Part shown: in pieces, positions 29,148 through 41,300 of the stretch
Numbering within the stretch: position 1 is the first letter of the stretch
Layout: every line of letters starts with the position of its first letter
NCBI GenBank assembly: GCA_035771165.1
Contig: JAWNZC010000025.1
Span: forward strand, 2,776,001-2,840,000
Direction: 5' to 3'
From: Paragorgia papillata
Taxonomy: Eukaryota; Cnidaria; Anthozoa; Scleralcyonacea; Coralliidae
DNA: 64,000 nucleotides
Program-made: the position numbers and the translations under genes
Notes under the pieces: generated by a model
The model's database searches: none
The model's input: the letters and a program-made list of their open reading frames with translations, nothing else
Told to the model about the DNA's origin: nothing

Positions 29148-32100
29148 TTATATCTCACTCATGATAACAACGTCGGAATTCCCAGAATTATAACCATAGT
29201 TTTTAGATTTGCCATCATGTTCATGATTCATATCATATGACCCCTGTACAGAAACAGAAAAAAATAATGTTACACACAGCATTAACCTGGCCTAGGTGTC
29301 TGCTTAAGAGATGTGTCTCCATAGAAGAGGTGTCCGCTTAATGTGTCTACTTAAAGGTGTCTGTTTAAGTCAGGTGTCTACTTAAGAGAGGTGTCCGCTT
29401 AAGAGAGGTGTCTGCTTAAGAGAAGTGTCCGCTTAACTCTTAAGCGAGGTATCCGCTTAAGAGAGGTGTCCGCTTAAGAGAGGTGTCCGCTTAAGAGAGG
29501 TGTCCGCTTAAGAGAGGTGTCCGCCCAAGAGAGGTGCCCGCTTAATGTGTCTACTTAAAGGTGTCTGTTTAAGTCAGGTGTCTGCTTAAGAGAAGTGTCC
29601 GCTTAACTCTTAAGCGAGGTGTCCGCTTAAGAGAGGTGTCCGCTTAAGAGAGGTGTCCGCTTAAGAGAGGTGTCTGCTTAAGAGAGGTGTCCGCTTAAGA
29701 GAGGTGTCCGCTTAAGAGAGGTGTCCGCCCAAGAGAGGTGCCCGCTTAAGAGAGGTGTCCGCCCAAGAGAGGTGCCCGCTTAAGAGAGGTGTCCGCTTAA
29801 GAGAGGTGTCCGCTTAAGAGAGGTGTCCGCTTAAGAGAGGTGTCTGCTTAAGAGAGGTGTCCGCTTAAGAGAGGTGTCCGCTTAAGAGAGGTGTCCGCCC
29901 AAGAGAGGTGCCCGCTTAAGAGAGGTGTCCGCCCAAGAGAGGTGTCCGCTTAAGAGAGGTGTCTGTTTAAGAGAGGTGTCTGCTTAAGAGAGGTGTCCGC
30001 TTCAGTTATTTCCACTTACCGTTGACATCCAGCCGATAATTCTTATTGAAACGAAAGCTGTAAATTGACTGAGGACTATACACAACATGGAACACCCCAC
30101 CACAATGCTCTGCATCAAGGTAGCATAGTAGACTTCTTTACACGATAAACCGTATGCTATACTTAAACCATCTAAAAGGAAAACCAATTAATTGTGTGGC
30201 CAAAAAAAGGTCTGCGGGTGTGTCATGAGATGAATATATATACTACTCATACCACCATTTGCAGTTGAGCTTGCATTAATTAATCGTTTGAAACTCTGCC
30301 ATCATTGGACCGCAATGCATTGTTTCCAAGGGCACAACGTGACGTTGCTACGGAGCTTTGACAGGGTTCAATTAGTGATTAATTTGTTATTCGTGGCGAG
30401 TAGATATTACAAAACCGTCGCCGTTGCTCTTTCTCTACCGTTTTCCAATATCTTATCAATAATGCTTCTGCTTAAGTCATCTGATAGAGCTTTCCAAACA
30501 TTATATGTCCGTCCGGCCTTGCTAAATCGTTTACTAGACATTTTTTTAATAATATCTACTCGCCACATTGCAAGAATAACAAATTAATCACTAATTCAAA
30601 CCCTGCCAAAGCTCCGTAGCAACGTCACGTTGTGCCCTTGGAAACAATGCGTTGCGGTCCAATGAACGCAGAGTTTCAAACGATGAACCAACGTCTTAAT
30701 TAATGCAAGCTGCAAGCTCAACTGCAAATGGCGGTAATTAACTATAGTTACTTTTCATAACGCAGGTTCCATTGATTTCTCTCTTGTCGTTATGAACAAC
30801 ATAACGTCGAGTACTTATCCACGATCTCCATTTTGGTCCTTCGAGGACCAGTCCAGCAATGGAGAGTACCAAAGTTAACGCAGACATTACTATGCAAAAT
30901 ACAAACTAAACAAAATAAAGACAATGTCAAGTATATAGCTTTGAAAATGAATTTACTATGGTGGAAAGCTCTAATCTTAGAAGAACTATTAAAGTAGAAT
31001 GCTGCGTAAGCAGTGTTTTAGATAGAGCAAAGTGAAAAGGTTGTAAACTGCCGAGATAGTTTTCATATAACGTAGTTTAAACTGTCGTTTCGAGGGAAGT
31101 CCTTCATCAGCCCTTCATATGTTACTCGACAACGTACGACATGCAGCTTGTAGGTTTTCATCTGAGGACATGGCGGTCATGCATATTGGTGTACCGAAAC
31201 AATGAAATGGCGGCCATATTGGTGTACCATCTTTATTCTATGTACCCTGCGAGCAGAGCCTTCTTTTCCTTATTTCTTCGCTGAGAGGAAGAAAAGTAGG
31301 CTCTGCTGTATTCGTGACTGGTTTCCATTACGCATTGCTTGGTTACAATCTCGAACCCAGTCCCAATCAGAGCAGAAAACAAAAACGAGAACCCGTTAAA
31401 CGGGTCTTAAACGGGTTACTTCATCCTAAATGTTGGAAGAAGCCAAACACGAATACAGCAGAGCCTACTTTTCTTCCTCTCTCTCAGCGAAAAAAGAAGG
31501 CTCTGCTCGCAGGGTATATTCTATGGGAATTTAGCTCTATTCTTATTCAAACATTTCGTATTGTTTCACCACCCTAATGGCCGGACACCGATCACGTGAG
31601 TGAAAACGATCCATAACTCCCAGCGAAAAATCCCATACTAAAAAGTAATATTAACACATACCATGCATTTTACCCTGAAGCAAAGTGAAAACAACAGCAA
31701 TATTCCGAGGCCGACCACCTAAAACAAATCAACACAAGAGTTAAAGTGCCTATGTCATCCTCAGGGACTTTACATATTTATACTAATTGGAACATTCTGA
31801 GAAGATTTGTAATATATCTTCTCAGGCGAAAACTTCATCCTCATGGATTTTTTTGCCGTTAAAATTGACGGAAGTGACGTCGAAAGAGGAATTTGTCTAT
31901 ATGAAAACTACTTTACAGATTCCTCTTTTGACGGCACTTCCGTCACCTTTAACGGCAAAAAAATCCATGAAGATGAAATTTTCGCCTGAGAAGTTATATT
32001 ACAAATCTTCTCAGAAGGTTCCAAATATCCTAAATATGTAAAATCCACAACCATGATATAGGCACTTTATGGTGAAGTAATACGGGTAACAAATTGCTGC

Positions 32101-35100
32101 AACATTGTTGCGTTGCAAGTTGAATAGCGTTGTTGCACGTATTACTAGTTACCACCCACCTTAAACATTGTCACGCAACAATGATTTTGTTGCAAGTTGA
32201 ACTGGAGTCTACTTTTTTCAACAAATTTTTTCAGCTTGCAACAAGATCATCATTGTTGCGTGTCAGGTGCGCTTTTCAACTTGCATCGCAACAAAGTTGC
32301 GTTGAAAGTTGAAGAAAAATGTTGCCCGTATTACCTTTAACCCAAAGTTTTCCGAAACAGTCAACCCAATTCATAAGAGTGAATTTTGTCTGATTTTTAT
32401 CCAGTATATATCTCACTACCTCTCCCTTGCCTGGCCGTAGGCCGCAAAAGCACCAGAAGGCCCGCACCTTTGTGATCATATTAGATATTTTGGCATCTTC
32501 AACTTCAAGTATGAAGAGAATGCCTATATTGTTGAAATATTCTGACAGGTCGACATATCATATTCCATATTGGCGTATATAATTAAATACACTAATTGTG
32601 TCACCCCACAGTTATTTTGTTCTCAGTAAGTGCAAACGGCCGCGTTTGTTGAATGCATAATTAAAGGACGCTTTTATTTCGGAAAAAGAACTATATTTCA
32701 TTGAAGAGTGTAAAAAAGAGTGCAAACGAGGCCAGAAAGGCTTATTAAGATGCACACAAAAGAATATTCAAATTAATCGCTATTATGAAGTGGTCTATAT
32801 ATATATAACTAAATACACTATACTTACGAAATACGATGGCAACTTCAACGACGACGTCTTTTAAACAAAATAATTATAATTGCGAAACAAAGAGTATGAA
32901 TAATTTGTTGTCCCTAGAGTAATTTCAAGACCGTCCTCGTTCTTTATACGCCGCCACTTAGAGCATTTTCACGTCTTCAGGACGACGTCGACGGTCAAAA
33001 GATGAGAACAGTTGCTTGAGATTGACTTTCATACAGACACTACAATCATTTTAGCAATACTGAGGTGTTTTGGAAGTCATTAATCTTGTCTCAAATATAA
33101 AATATAATAGTCAGTTAACCGTGACTTTCTTTAATTATAAAAGTCATGGGGCTTTTTACCCGCTGTCGTCGTCTTAGCAATAGAGAGCTTGAGCATATTA
33201 GGCGTTTTTGAGACACGGACGGTGACCGGAAGAACAGGAATACAATACAGAACTACTGAACCGCGTATTCTTTGAAAAGACTTTTTTACCCAAAACAAAG
33301 TCTATGAATAACATATCTAAACTGTTAGCTCATAAGCTTAAATTTCATCTTTATTCCTTTATTTTATATTGTAATGTAATGAAATTATCCCCCTTAAAAT
33401 ACAAGTTTCAGCCTACTTTAAAAGTATGTCTCATTGTAGTAAAACAACGATGACAGGCCTCAACGTTCTAGAGGTTCCCGTCGTCTCAAGAACGTGAAAA
33501 TGCTCTCAATGACGTCTTGTGTAGAACGACGACGGCGTTCACTTTGCTCTTGGAATTTTAAATTGCTCATTATCATTGTTTTGAATGAAAAATGCTTTTG
33601 AATTACAACGCCGTCCGTGGCTCTAAAACGTCTGTTGCTTAAGCGGTCCCTATTTTGTTGTTCGACAACGTTTTTATTTGCCAAAAAGCTACTTTTTCCA
33701 GTAAACGGCCGCGTTCGTCAAATAAAGGAGGCTTTCACTTCAGTAAAAGGAACGCTTTCATGCCATAAAATAGCTAGAGAGTACTTTTCCGTTTTTAATT
33801 TTGAAAAAAAGCAAGGGTAAACTTGTACCTTTTGACATGTATGATATTCACCATAATGTTAATCATGTGCAGTGCTAACCTGAGTATCAGGCATTATTCT
33901 CGTCCTCTGCTAAAAAGCAAGTGGGGGTGAGGCAGGCGGGCGGGTGAGAAGACGATTGCAGGTTAGTGCAGTGCCAGATTTAGGACAGGGCGGACTGGGC
34001 GGTCGCCCAGGGCCCCCCACAAAATAATGTTTAAGGGGGGGCCTCCACAAAAATGTCTTGAAAGTTGAAAAAATAGGTGTTGAAATAAAAAAAATCTTGA
34101 GAGCCCAAAATATGAGTCAAAAACAAGACAAAAGATATATGGATGATATATAGGGTCACTTCTAAAGGTGCATACTATGACGATTATGACAAATTGATGG
34201 ATGGAGTTTACAAGTTATTGTAAACTCCTGATTCAGTGTGGGAATTGTGACTTCGAAGTTGCATTAGTTCGTAAAGCAAAATTATCTCGTTCAGAAATAG
34301 AATTGATATATTGTGCTGGTCAGTGACCGCCCACGGACCTCCACATTCCTAAATCCGGCGCTGACCATGTGAACTTGAGTTTTTCAAGTTTGCGTCATGG
34401 TGATACGGTGCCTTTAAAATAGTGATTACGTATATAGCCAGAGGTATATAGTCGATCTATCTTGGACTTCACAACGTCCGCAACTTTCTTTTTCATTTTG
34501 AAGTAAAAATTCTGTCGGTTTATCAGTCCTCGTGTATCAATATGGTATCATATTGTCAAGCTGGCATTCACATTCGATATCATAGGTCGATGAGTTTCGC
34601 ATGTAAACAAACATGAATTTTCCCTTATTGCGTTTCCGACATATATGGCCTTAGTTGTCGTTGGAGCTATATAATTTGGAATAATATGCTCTGTTTCGCT
34701 GCCAGCAGCCAGCTTTTAAAATTTTATGATATAAAGAAATTATAGTATATACAATTCGGATACTAGGAGAATAGACTAGAATAATTAGTCATCGTACCAA
34801 CATATTCTAATATCTAATTATAACTATAGATATATATTAAACGATATATATCCAAGATAGTCTATTGTCATACAGGAATATTCTGATACTTAAATTATAA
34901 ACTCATATATTAGCATCTAATAATGGTACTTTAAAACTAATTTTACATGGTCTAAAATAAGTGTACAGTGTATAGCATTGCAGAGTCGGCTGGGTTTAAC
35001 AGTGCATTGTTTGCACGATTTAATCAAAAGATGACTATTTCGGATCGGATTTAAGTTCTGTATAACTATAAACCGTGATACTTTTTACTGCTTGCAAATG

Positions 35101-35649
35101 ATTCACGATTTTAAACTGATTTTTATTTATAAAGAAAGCAAATTGTCTTTGTAAATTATTTACTGTCTATATATATCAAAACATGCATGTGAACATTGAA
35201 CAACCCTTTTCGCTCTCAAAAAGCCATTTGACACGACTTTAGTTTATAGAAAACAAATATTTGGGTCATTTGAAGGGTTTTCAGCTGTAGTAGATGGCGT
35301 TTTGTATACACAATGTAAATTTATTCATATCTTGGTGTATGAATATATATGATAACATTTTCAAAACGGAATAGTTACTTTGGAGGTTATTTGATAAGCG
35401 TGGGGTAACTGCTAGCGTTTATTGCTAGATATATATACACTATATAACATCACTCACCGGTATCCCGAGCCAGTATTGGGTGTAATAATATTCATACTCG
35501 TTCATGTAGCTTTTCCCGTTTACTGTATCTGTATCATACGGTTCCAAATACTCAAACAAAAACCCACACGCCGTAATACCTCCACCGAAAAGTAAACAGC
35601 AAACGGCAGCGAATGCTATTCCGCATTTTTGTTGCCGCGATGCTGGCAT
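29148..35649 (-). CDS. Unrecognised four-pass membrane protein with PDZ-type C-terminus, 5 exons, 216 aa
   Basis: Exons on the minus strand: 35649-35458, 31718-31662, 30905-30752, 30171-30020 and 29243-29148 (TAA). They total 651 nt, all in frame with GT-AG introns. TM1 about 10-32 (KCGIAFAAVCCLLFGGGITA), then a Tyr/Asp/Glu-rich loop; TM2 65-79 (VVGLGILLLFSLCF); short basic turn RVKC; TM3 83-104; loop with sequon N128-G-T and Cys131/Cys145; TM4 152-180; cytosolic tail GSYDMNHEHDGKSKNYG... ending MSEI, a class I PDZ-ligand form. Positive inside charges and the sequon place both termini in the cytosol. It lacks the W-GLW-C-C claudin signature and tetraspanin CCG. It could belong to a TMEM/MS4A-like tetraspan group. 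Exon models are mine by splice logic, and no homologue was identified from memory. Confidence 0.75.
29285..30003 (+). repeat. 17-bp minisatellite cttaagagaggtgtccg in intron 4 of the four-pass gene
   Basis: About 40 units of gaggtgtccgcttaaga with tctg/gccc variants and a higher-order repeat (29380-29535 resembles 29575-29900). The array ends about 15 nt from the splice donor of exon 4 (30019). Confidence 0.95.
30255..30731. mobile_element. 477-bp foldback element in intron 3 of the four-pass gene
   Basis: Arms ccatttgcagttgagcttgc, gtttgaaactctg, gtttccaagggcacaacgtg and ttagtgattaatttgttatt pair with 30530-30731. It stops about 20 nt from the exon 3 donor. Confidence 0.7.
31150..31615. mobile_element. 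ggccatattggtg-family repeat, interrupted copy
   Basis: Left part 31150-31242 and right part 31517-31615 together equal the uninterrupted copy at 11620-11785. The gap holds the 274-bp element 31243-31516 with a 9-bp target duplication. Lies in intron 2 of the four-pass gene. Confidence 0.75.
31243..31516. mobile_element. 274-bp MITE with 18-bp perfect ends and 9-bp target duplication
   Basis: Ends TACCCTGCGAGCAGAGCC and GGCTCTGCTCGCAGGGTA. tattctatg is duplicated at 31234-31242 and 31517-31525, and the empty site exists at about 11690. A 9-bp duplication is the Mutator-like pattern. Partial relatives are at 48366-48435 and 49783-50026. Confidence 0.8.
31741..32070. mobile_element. Foldback element, aaagtgcctatgtcatcctc family, copy 1
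   Basis: Arms aagtgcctatgtcatcctca, tctgagaagatttgtaata, cgttaaaattgacggaagtg and gaaagaggaattt. The second copy is 51814-52125. The left end carries TTAA. Confidence 0.7.
32076..32331. repeat. Foldback repeat rich in gttgcaagttgaa
   Basis: Left gtaatacgggtaaca, right tgttgcccgtattac. Inner words ttgttgcgttgcaagttgaa. A fragment recurs at 45998-46055, just before TRIP13 exon 9. Confidence 0.6.
32822..33190 (+). repeat. Diverged relative of the 366-bp MITE
   Basis: Shares gcattttcacgtcttcagga, agtcagttaaccgtgact and gtcgtcgtcttagca with 1248-1613, without intact ends. A more decayed block is at 33425-33650 (gaacgtgaaaatgctctc). Both are in intron 1 of the four-pass gene. Confidence 0.6.
33969..34363. 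repeat. Possible hAT-like remnant (cagtgccagatttagga ends)
   Basis: Left cagtgccagatttagga, right tcctaaatccggcgctg, which are imperfect inverted ends. The 8-bp flanks do not match, so only a weak case. Confidence 0.35.
34370..35440. other. Intron 1 sequence without recognisable features
   Basis: AT-rich single-copy-looking sequence between the repeat block and exon 1 of the four-pass gene. I see no conserved ORF, RNA or repeat in either strand. Confidence 0.5.
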
Positions 35650-36199
35650 TTTGATCGTACTGTAGAGTCAGTAACGCCGTCTGGTCGAAGAATGAAAGAT
35701 GGTTGCGCACTATTCATTATTAGCATATGTCAGAGTATTTACATCGTTAGGTATAAAAACATGAATAATTTAATACTTGAAAGCACGGGGACAATAAATC
35801 TCATGCTGATAGATCACACTATCACAAAGAAGGGACCGAGTGGATTCCACAAGTATTTAGCAGCGGGAAATCAGGCGCGCCTACACAAGAAGATAAAGTA
35901 ACATGACTTTGGAATTTTGACATTCATTATATGCACTCATGCCGCGTTAATTATATATCATCATTTTCAGCTTTACTCCATCTTCTTCTCTTCCACAGAA
36001 GAAGCTTCCCCGCCCGAATCACGCGTCATCCACAAAAATGTGTTTTCAGTGTGAAATCCTTTGATCTCCGCAATCTAAGTTCAAAGTAATAATTATCGTG
36101 TCTTACTTAACTGCATGGTCATGTTAAACCATGTAAACGTTCGTGAAAGTCTGTTCAATGCTTTTCTATAGTGAGCTATTCTGCTGACAGACAAACATG

Positions 36200-36293
36200 A
36201 CGAACGAACGAACGAACGAACGAACGAACGAACGAACGAACGAACGAACGAACGAACGAACGAACGAACGAACGAACGAACGAACGAACAAAC
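36200..36293 (+). repeat. (cgaa)n microsatellite
   Basis: About 23 perfect tetranucleotides. The two overlapping minus-strand ORFs of about 60-70 codons over it are artefacts. Confidence 0.95.
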
Positions 36294-37036
36294 ATGCAAG
36301 CGAGCGAGGTGAAAAGATATGATTGCAAATTGACACAGAATACGTCACAGCTTTGACTGTTGTTTTGTTAAGAATTAGCTTGCTAAGCCTAAGCTAAATA
36401 TAAGCCTGATCCTAACCACAATCCTAATCCTAGACACTTCATTGAGTATTTTCTCTGTGCTTACATCTCAAACTCACAGTAATAATCACCAAAAGGATCG
36501 CGTGCTCTGGGTACGAGATTGAGTAATAATTCCAATTATACAAGGGCTGATAAGCCTGATGGTATAATTGGGGTTATATGAGGGAACGAAGGGAGAAATA
36601 TATGACGGAGTTCACGAAATATAATTCTCTCTCCTCCGCAGAGGCTTCTATTCGCAGGCGTGGGGGTAATAATTCATGAGATAATAAGCCAATTACAATA
36701 GTTCATTCAATCACGTGATTGAAGTTGGATACTCGGTAAAACCCAAGATATTAGATGAAAACAGGTGTTCATCCAATTCTTAAGATCTTAATTATCTATG
36801 CAAAATAAACAAGTTGTTGTATGAATAAATTTTACACACACTCATGAATAAAATCTCATGAGGGTTTATTTTAATTATATTTTTCAATTGAAATCGCTCG
36901 TTTGTCGTGTTTTATCAGGGGAATCCAAACACTCGAAAACAATGAATGAAAACAATCAAGTTTTCTCGTGTTTGGATCCCCTGATGAAACACTCGAACTC
37001 ATTGTTGATATATCACATCATACACGCTCAAACATA

Positions 37037-37318
37037 CAGTGTGTATCAAAAAAACCCTGAACCCTTAGAAAACAACCTATTGTAGTAGTTTGAAAGCCCT
37101 AAGCAATTCGCTGAACCCACAGATGCGTAAAACACACGGTCTTCTACACCTGGGAAATTAAGATAACTTGAAGTGTATGCATGGTGAAAGTATTTAAAAC
37201 GCTTTTTCGCTTCGTTTAACTTATTGTGCTGATTAATTTATAACGCAGCACTTTTAGGGCTTTCAAACTACTACAATAGGTTGTTTTCTAAGGGTTCAGG
37301 GTTTTTTTATACACACTG
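37037..37318 (+). mobile_element. Mariner-type MITE, copy 3 (282 bp)
   Basis: CAGTGTGTATCAAAAAAACCC-type start and ATACACACTG end with TA on each side. It lacks the tttctaaatgaattag segment near both ends that copies 1 and 2 have, so it is a deletion subfamily. Confidence 0.8.
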
Positions 37319-38342
37319 TACATGTAGAGCTAACTCAGTGGCAGATGAAATCATGTAATGATGCCCACGATGGCGCTCTAATTTATTTATATATATTTTT
37401 TATTAAGTTTGCGGTCTTTGTTATATAGAAAAGAAAACACACTGACTGAACAATAACACTAAGCAACAGCAAGAGTAGTCACAGCAGATTAAAATTGATT
37501 ATACTTAGCTAGGAGCCTACAGCACGACCTCAAGCCGTTCTTTGGCCGTTTAGCGTTACTGCTAAATGAATACGATATGGTTAAAGTGTTAAACCGTTTT
37601 GATTTAACTAGCAGGCCAATTTATTGCCTTCCCCCTTTTAAAATTGGAGGGGGCGGTTCGTTCCTGCCTCTGGCGGAACATTTTTAACTCATACTTTCTC
37701 AAGCATTTATTGTAAATCCATTGTACTTTTTAATCTTAAGATGGATAATTAAATAAATTATTAATTATTAATTGTCTCAATAAGGGGCTTATTTTTTGGC
37801 CGAAAAGGCTTTAAAACTACGTTGAACGAAGTCAAAATCACTGTCAGTTTTTGACTTACCCAGCCTTTCAATTGAAGTATGTCAAAGTATAACCTCAATA
37901 ACGTGTGGAGGGGGGGGGGGGGGGTATTTAGTTCAGTTGTCAAATTAATGAATTTGAGGATTTGACAATAGACGAGTTTCAGGATGTTTCAACAAATTAT
38001 AGATACAGTTTCTGGATGTTTAACACTGTTATTCTGTTGTTGTTGGCTCGCTGGCAAGTCTGTTTGCCATTGCTTACTTTGTGGGGAGCGGGGAGCCCAC
38101 CAAGAGCCCGCCAATTTCTTTCCAAAATAATGCGTGCGAAATACGTATACCCTGAAATTCGCCTATTAGCGCAAGACGCGAAAAGCCCTGGGTGCGAATT
38201 AATACGCCAGTAATCTAACATGACGTATCAGGGAAGTGAAAATGGTGGAAATTTTAAAACATGTCTACAGGAGTAATCAGCTTGAGTTGTCTTGTATTTT
38301 GTTAAAACTGTTCCTAGTTTGAGCACTAGGTATTTTCATTCA

Positions 38343-41300
38343 ATGGACCAAGTACAAGAGTTGTCCGATGCACTTCCTCTTCCGAAACTACCATCACTTC
38401 ATGTCGAAATATTTCAGAATTCGTGCAGGTAAGATTTTGCTTTTCAAAGTCTATTAAAATTTATAAACTTTTATTACTTTAGGGCTCAAAATAATGGCCA
38501 GTCACTTGTCAATGACTGACTAAAATCTTTTCAAGTCGATAACAAAAGTTGTGATGGCTGAACGTCATATTTATGAGTCTGGTTTTACTTCTATTTTTAA
38601 TAGAGTCGTTTATACTTTAATAGTTGCGTATACAGCTAAATCAATTAAGGTTGTCCTGGCCAAAGCCATAGGCTAAAGCCAAAAGGTCAAAGCCAAGCGC
38701 GAAAATGCTCGTTAATAATCCCCAGAGAGGCAAGTTTGGTTTATTTGTATGATTTTGGCCTATAAATATAGTAAATGTGTGCTTCGCTATTTAAATAGTA
38801 ATTCACATCGTACTTTTCGCGCTTGGCTTTGACCTTTTGGCTTTAGCCTTTTGGCTTTGGCCAGGACAACCTTAATTGATTTCGTTGTATATAAAAGCTC
38901 GCTAGGTTTATAGCATATATTATTAAGCTTGACGGTAAACTTTGTTTAATGATTAGGGTAAGGGTTTTTGTTAGCGTTAGATAAGCCATAAAAGGCAAGG
39001 GAGCATAAAATTATCACGATATTGTATACTTTTACTGTAGTATACAGACGTATGATATACATTATATTATATATGTGCACATAATAATATGAATGTACAG
39101 TACATAGATATATGGGGTACCCCCAAATTAAAGTTGGGGGGAAACTAGGAATTTGGACAAATTTGGGACTGAATTGGGGAAATTTAACAACCTGTATCAA
39201 AATTTGGGAACTATATTACAAGTTCTATCAATATTTGTGCAAATTGTTGCCCCTTCCAAAAAGAATATTTTGGCAGTAGAGTGAAAACTAAGTCAAAAGA
39301 ATATTTTTACAGTATTTTAATGCCGAAGTATATCTGACTACACTAGTTTATGAAAATTCTGGGTGTACCAACAATTTTTCTCTTTGCAAATTTTAGCACA
39401 GTGAGACAGCAGGTGCTCAAGGAGAAGGCGAAAGAGTTTCTTCTAGATGTTCAAACTGTTCACAGTGATGTGTGCTTTGTGGAATTCACTGATGACTTCT
39501 TGAAAACACATGTAAACTCTATATCAGTTAATGATACAGATTATATTTCAAAAACAGCTCAGGTGCGTTCACTTGGTATATTTTTAAAATTTGACATTTT
39601 AAATTTTTATATTTTTAAAAAATTTTATTAACAGTTAAAATACTTTAAAAATTGATAAAGGAAGTTCTCAAACTCATTCATAATTCATGAGCTAATTAGC
39701 CAATCAATGACAAATATTTGGTTGACTATGTGTAGGAGTTTTGAAACCTGGTAAAGGTTGTGCAAACTGAAATTCATACTTAAGAAATCAGATAATAAAC
39801 GGCACAAACAAAGGACTGTTTATTACCACGTTTCTTAATTATAAATCCAACATGAGACAATTGGGTACTAATATACACCATTGTCTAATCTAATATGCAC
39901 CAATATCACCAAGTCCTCTCGTGAATTCTACTATAATAGACGATTGAGAAGCTACTTCATAAACTTGTGTATCGTGTTTTACCAGGGGTTACAAACACTT
40001 CCAGGGAACAATAAAAATCACTCAGCCTATTACCTCGTAATTTTCAATGTTCTCTCGTGTTTGTAGAAAATTGAAAACAATAAAAATCACTTGGCTTGCA
40101 GCCTCATGGTTTTCATTATTCTCTCATGTTTTACAAATACTTGAAAACAATGAAAATTACTCGGTTAATGACCTCGTAATTTTCATTGTCCTCTCGTGTT
40201 TGTAACCCCTGGTGAAACACTCTCACTCGTTTATGAAATATTACTTGAAAAACTGATACAGTGTATTGCTTATTACACTGAGTTGTTTTTGTTATAGGGT
40301 GTACATTTTTCAAAAGTTACACTACATTTTCATGTTTATCAACTTTATGATGGTGGTCCATCTACTGAGGAGTTAGAAGATGATATATCTGCTGCAAACC
40401 ACTGGCTTTTACCTTCAGGTATCACAGCTGCATCCAGAATTTTAGAAATGGGGGGGGGGGGGGGGGGGGGGTGTGTCTGAGGGTATTACTCCACTGGGAA
40501 AAAATTTTGAATTCTTAGGTCACAGAAATGCATTTAAGGTGGCTCCCTATAGTTTCAATAAATACGCGCTATTTCATACGCTCATTATCCAATGTTATTC
40601 ACAAGTTTAAAAATTTATTAGATAAATATCAAGTAGACCCTACTATGGCAGAACTACTGCAGATACAAAATACCTACCAAAAAGTTCAATTATTTGCTGT
40701 TACCATGGTAATAATGACGTTGGAACTTTGGTATGTTTTCAAATATTGCATAATTGAAGCGGCATGTCTTCAGTTTGTTTCGGTGAAATTTTTTAAAAAT
40801 TGCTGAGATGATAGATACTGTTGTGGAGAATATCCATGCACAAAATCAGAGAGAGTTGTATGGACAGATTTTTCGCTATAAACATTATCGATTTAAAAAA
40901 GTTCTGTCTAATGAAAATTTTTTAAAATTATATATACTTTAGAACTTTTTATAAACTACTTATTTACAAAATTTTAGCAAAATTCACCAAAGAAAATGTC
41001 TACAAGTCTACATCTATCTCGACGCAGTCATAGATTTCGAATAGACAAGATCGCTATTTACGCATGCGTAGCGATACTATTTCTAGTCACCAGTCCCCTA
41101 TTGAAATTACCGTAGGGAGCCACCTTAAAGTGGTACTTCTCTGATGAAAATATTGTTGGTAATGTTCTGCATAATCTTAAAGATATTATCGTACTTGGTA
41201 ATTGTGCAAAGTTTCATTTTGCAATTCTCAAGAACAAAGTTGTATTTTATGTGCGAAGTTTGTATTTTGGAGTGCTGCCATTAAATTGGCCGTGTTTGAG

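Larger units (their letters stand above)
35650..38342. other. Divergent intergenic region between the four-pass gene and TRIP13
   Basis: About 2.7 kb that must hold both promoters. It contains a (cgaa)n microsatellite (36200-36293), a hairpin with arms caggggaatccaaacactcg (36905-36995), the third mariner MITE (37037-37318), a G15 run (37910-37924) and the cctgaaattcgcctattagc repeat (37975-38215). No TATA box stands out. Confidence 0.5.

Noticed and set aside
29285..30003. CRISPR-like regular direct repeats (also 12061-12800 and 19425-19735)
   Set aside because: Units are contiguous with no unique spacers, in introns of animal genes; ordinary minisatellites.
30752..30892. Acceptor at ATAG/TAATG for exon 3 of the four-pass gene
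   Set aside because: It gives an immediate stop in the required phase; the upstream acceptor TTTAG at 30906-30907 keeps the frame and adds the start of TM3.
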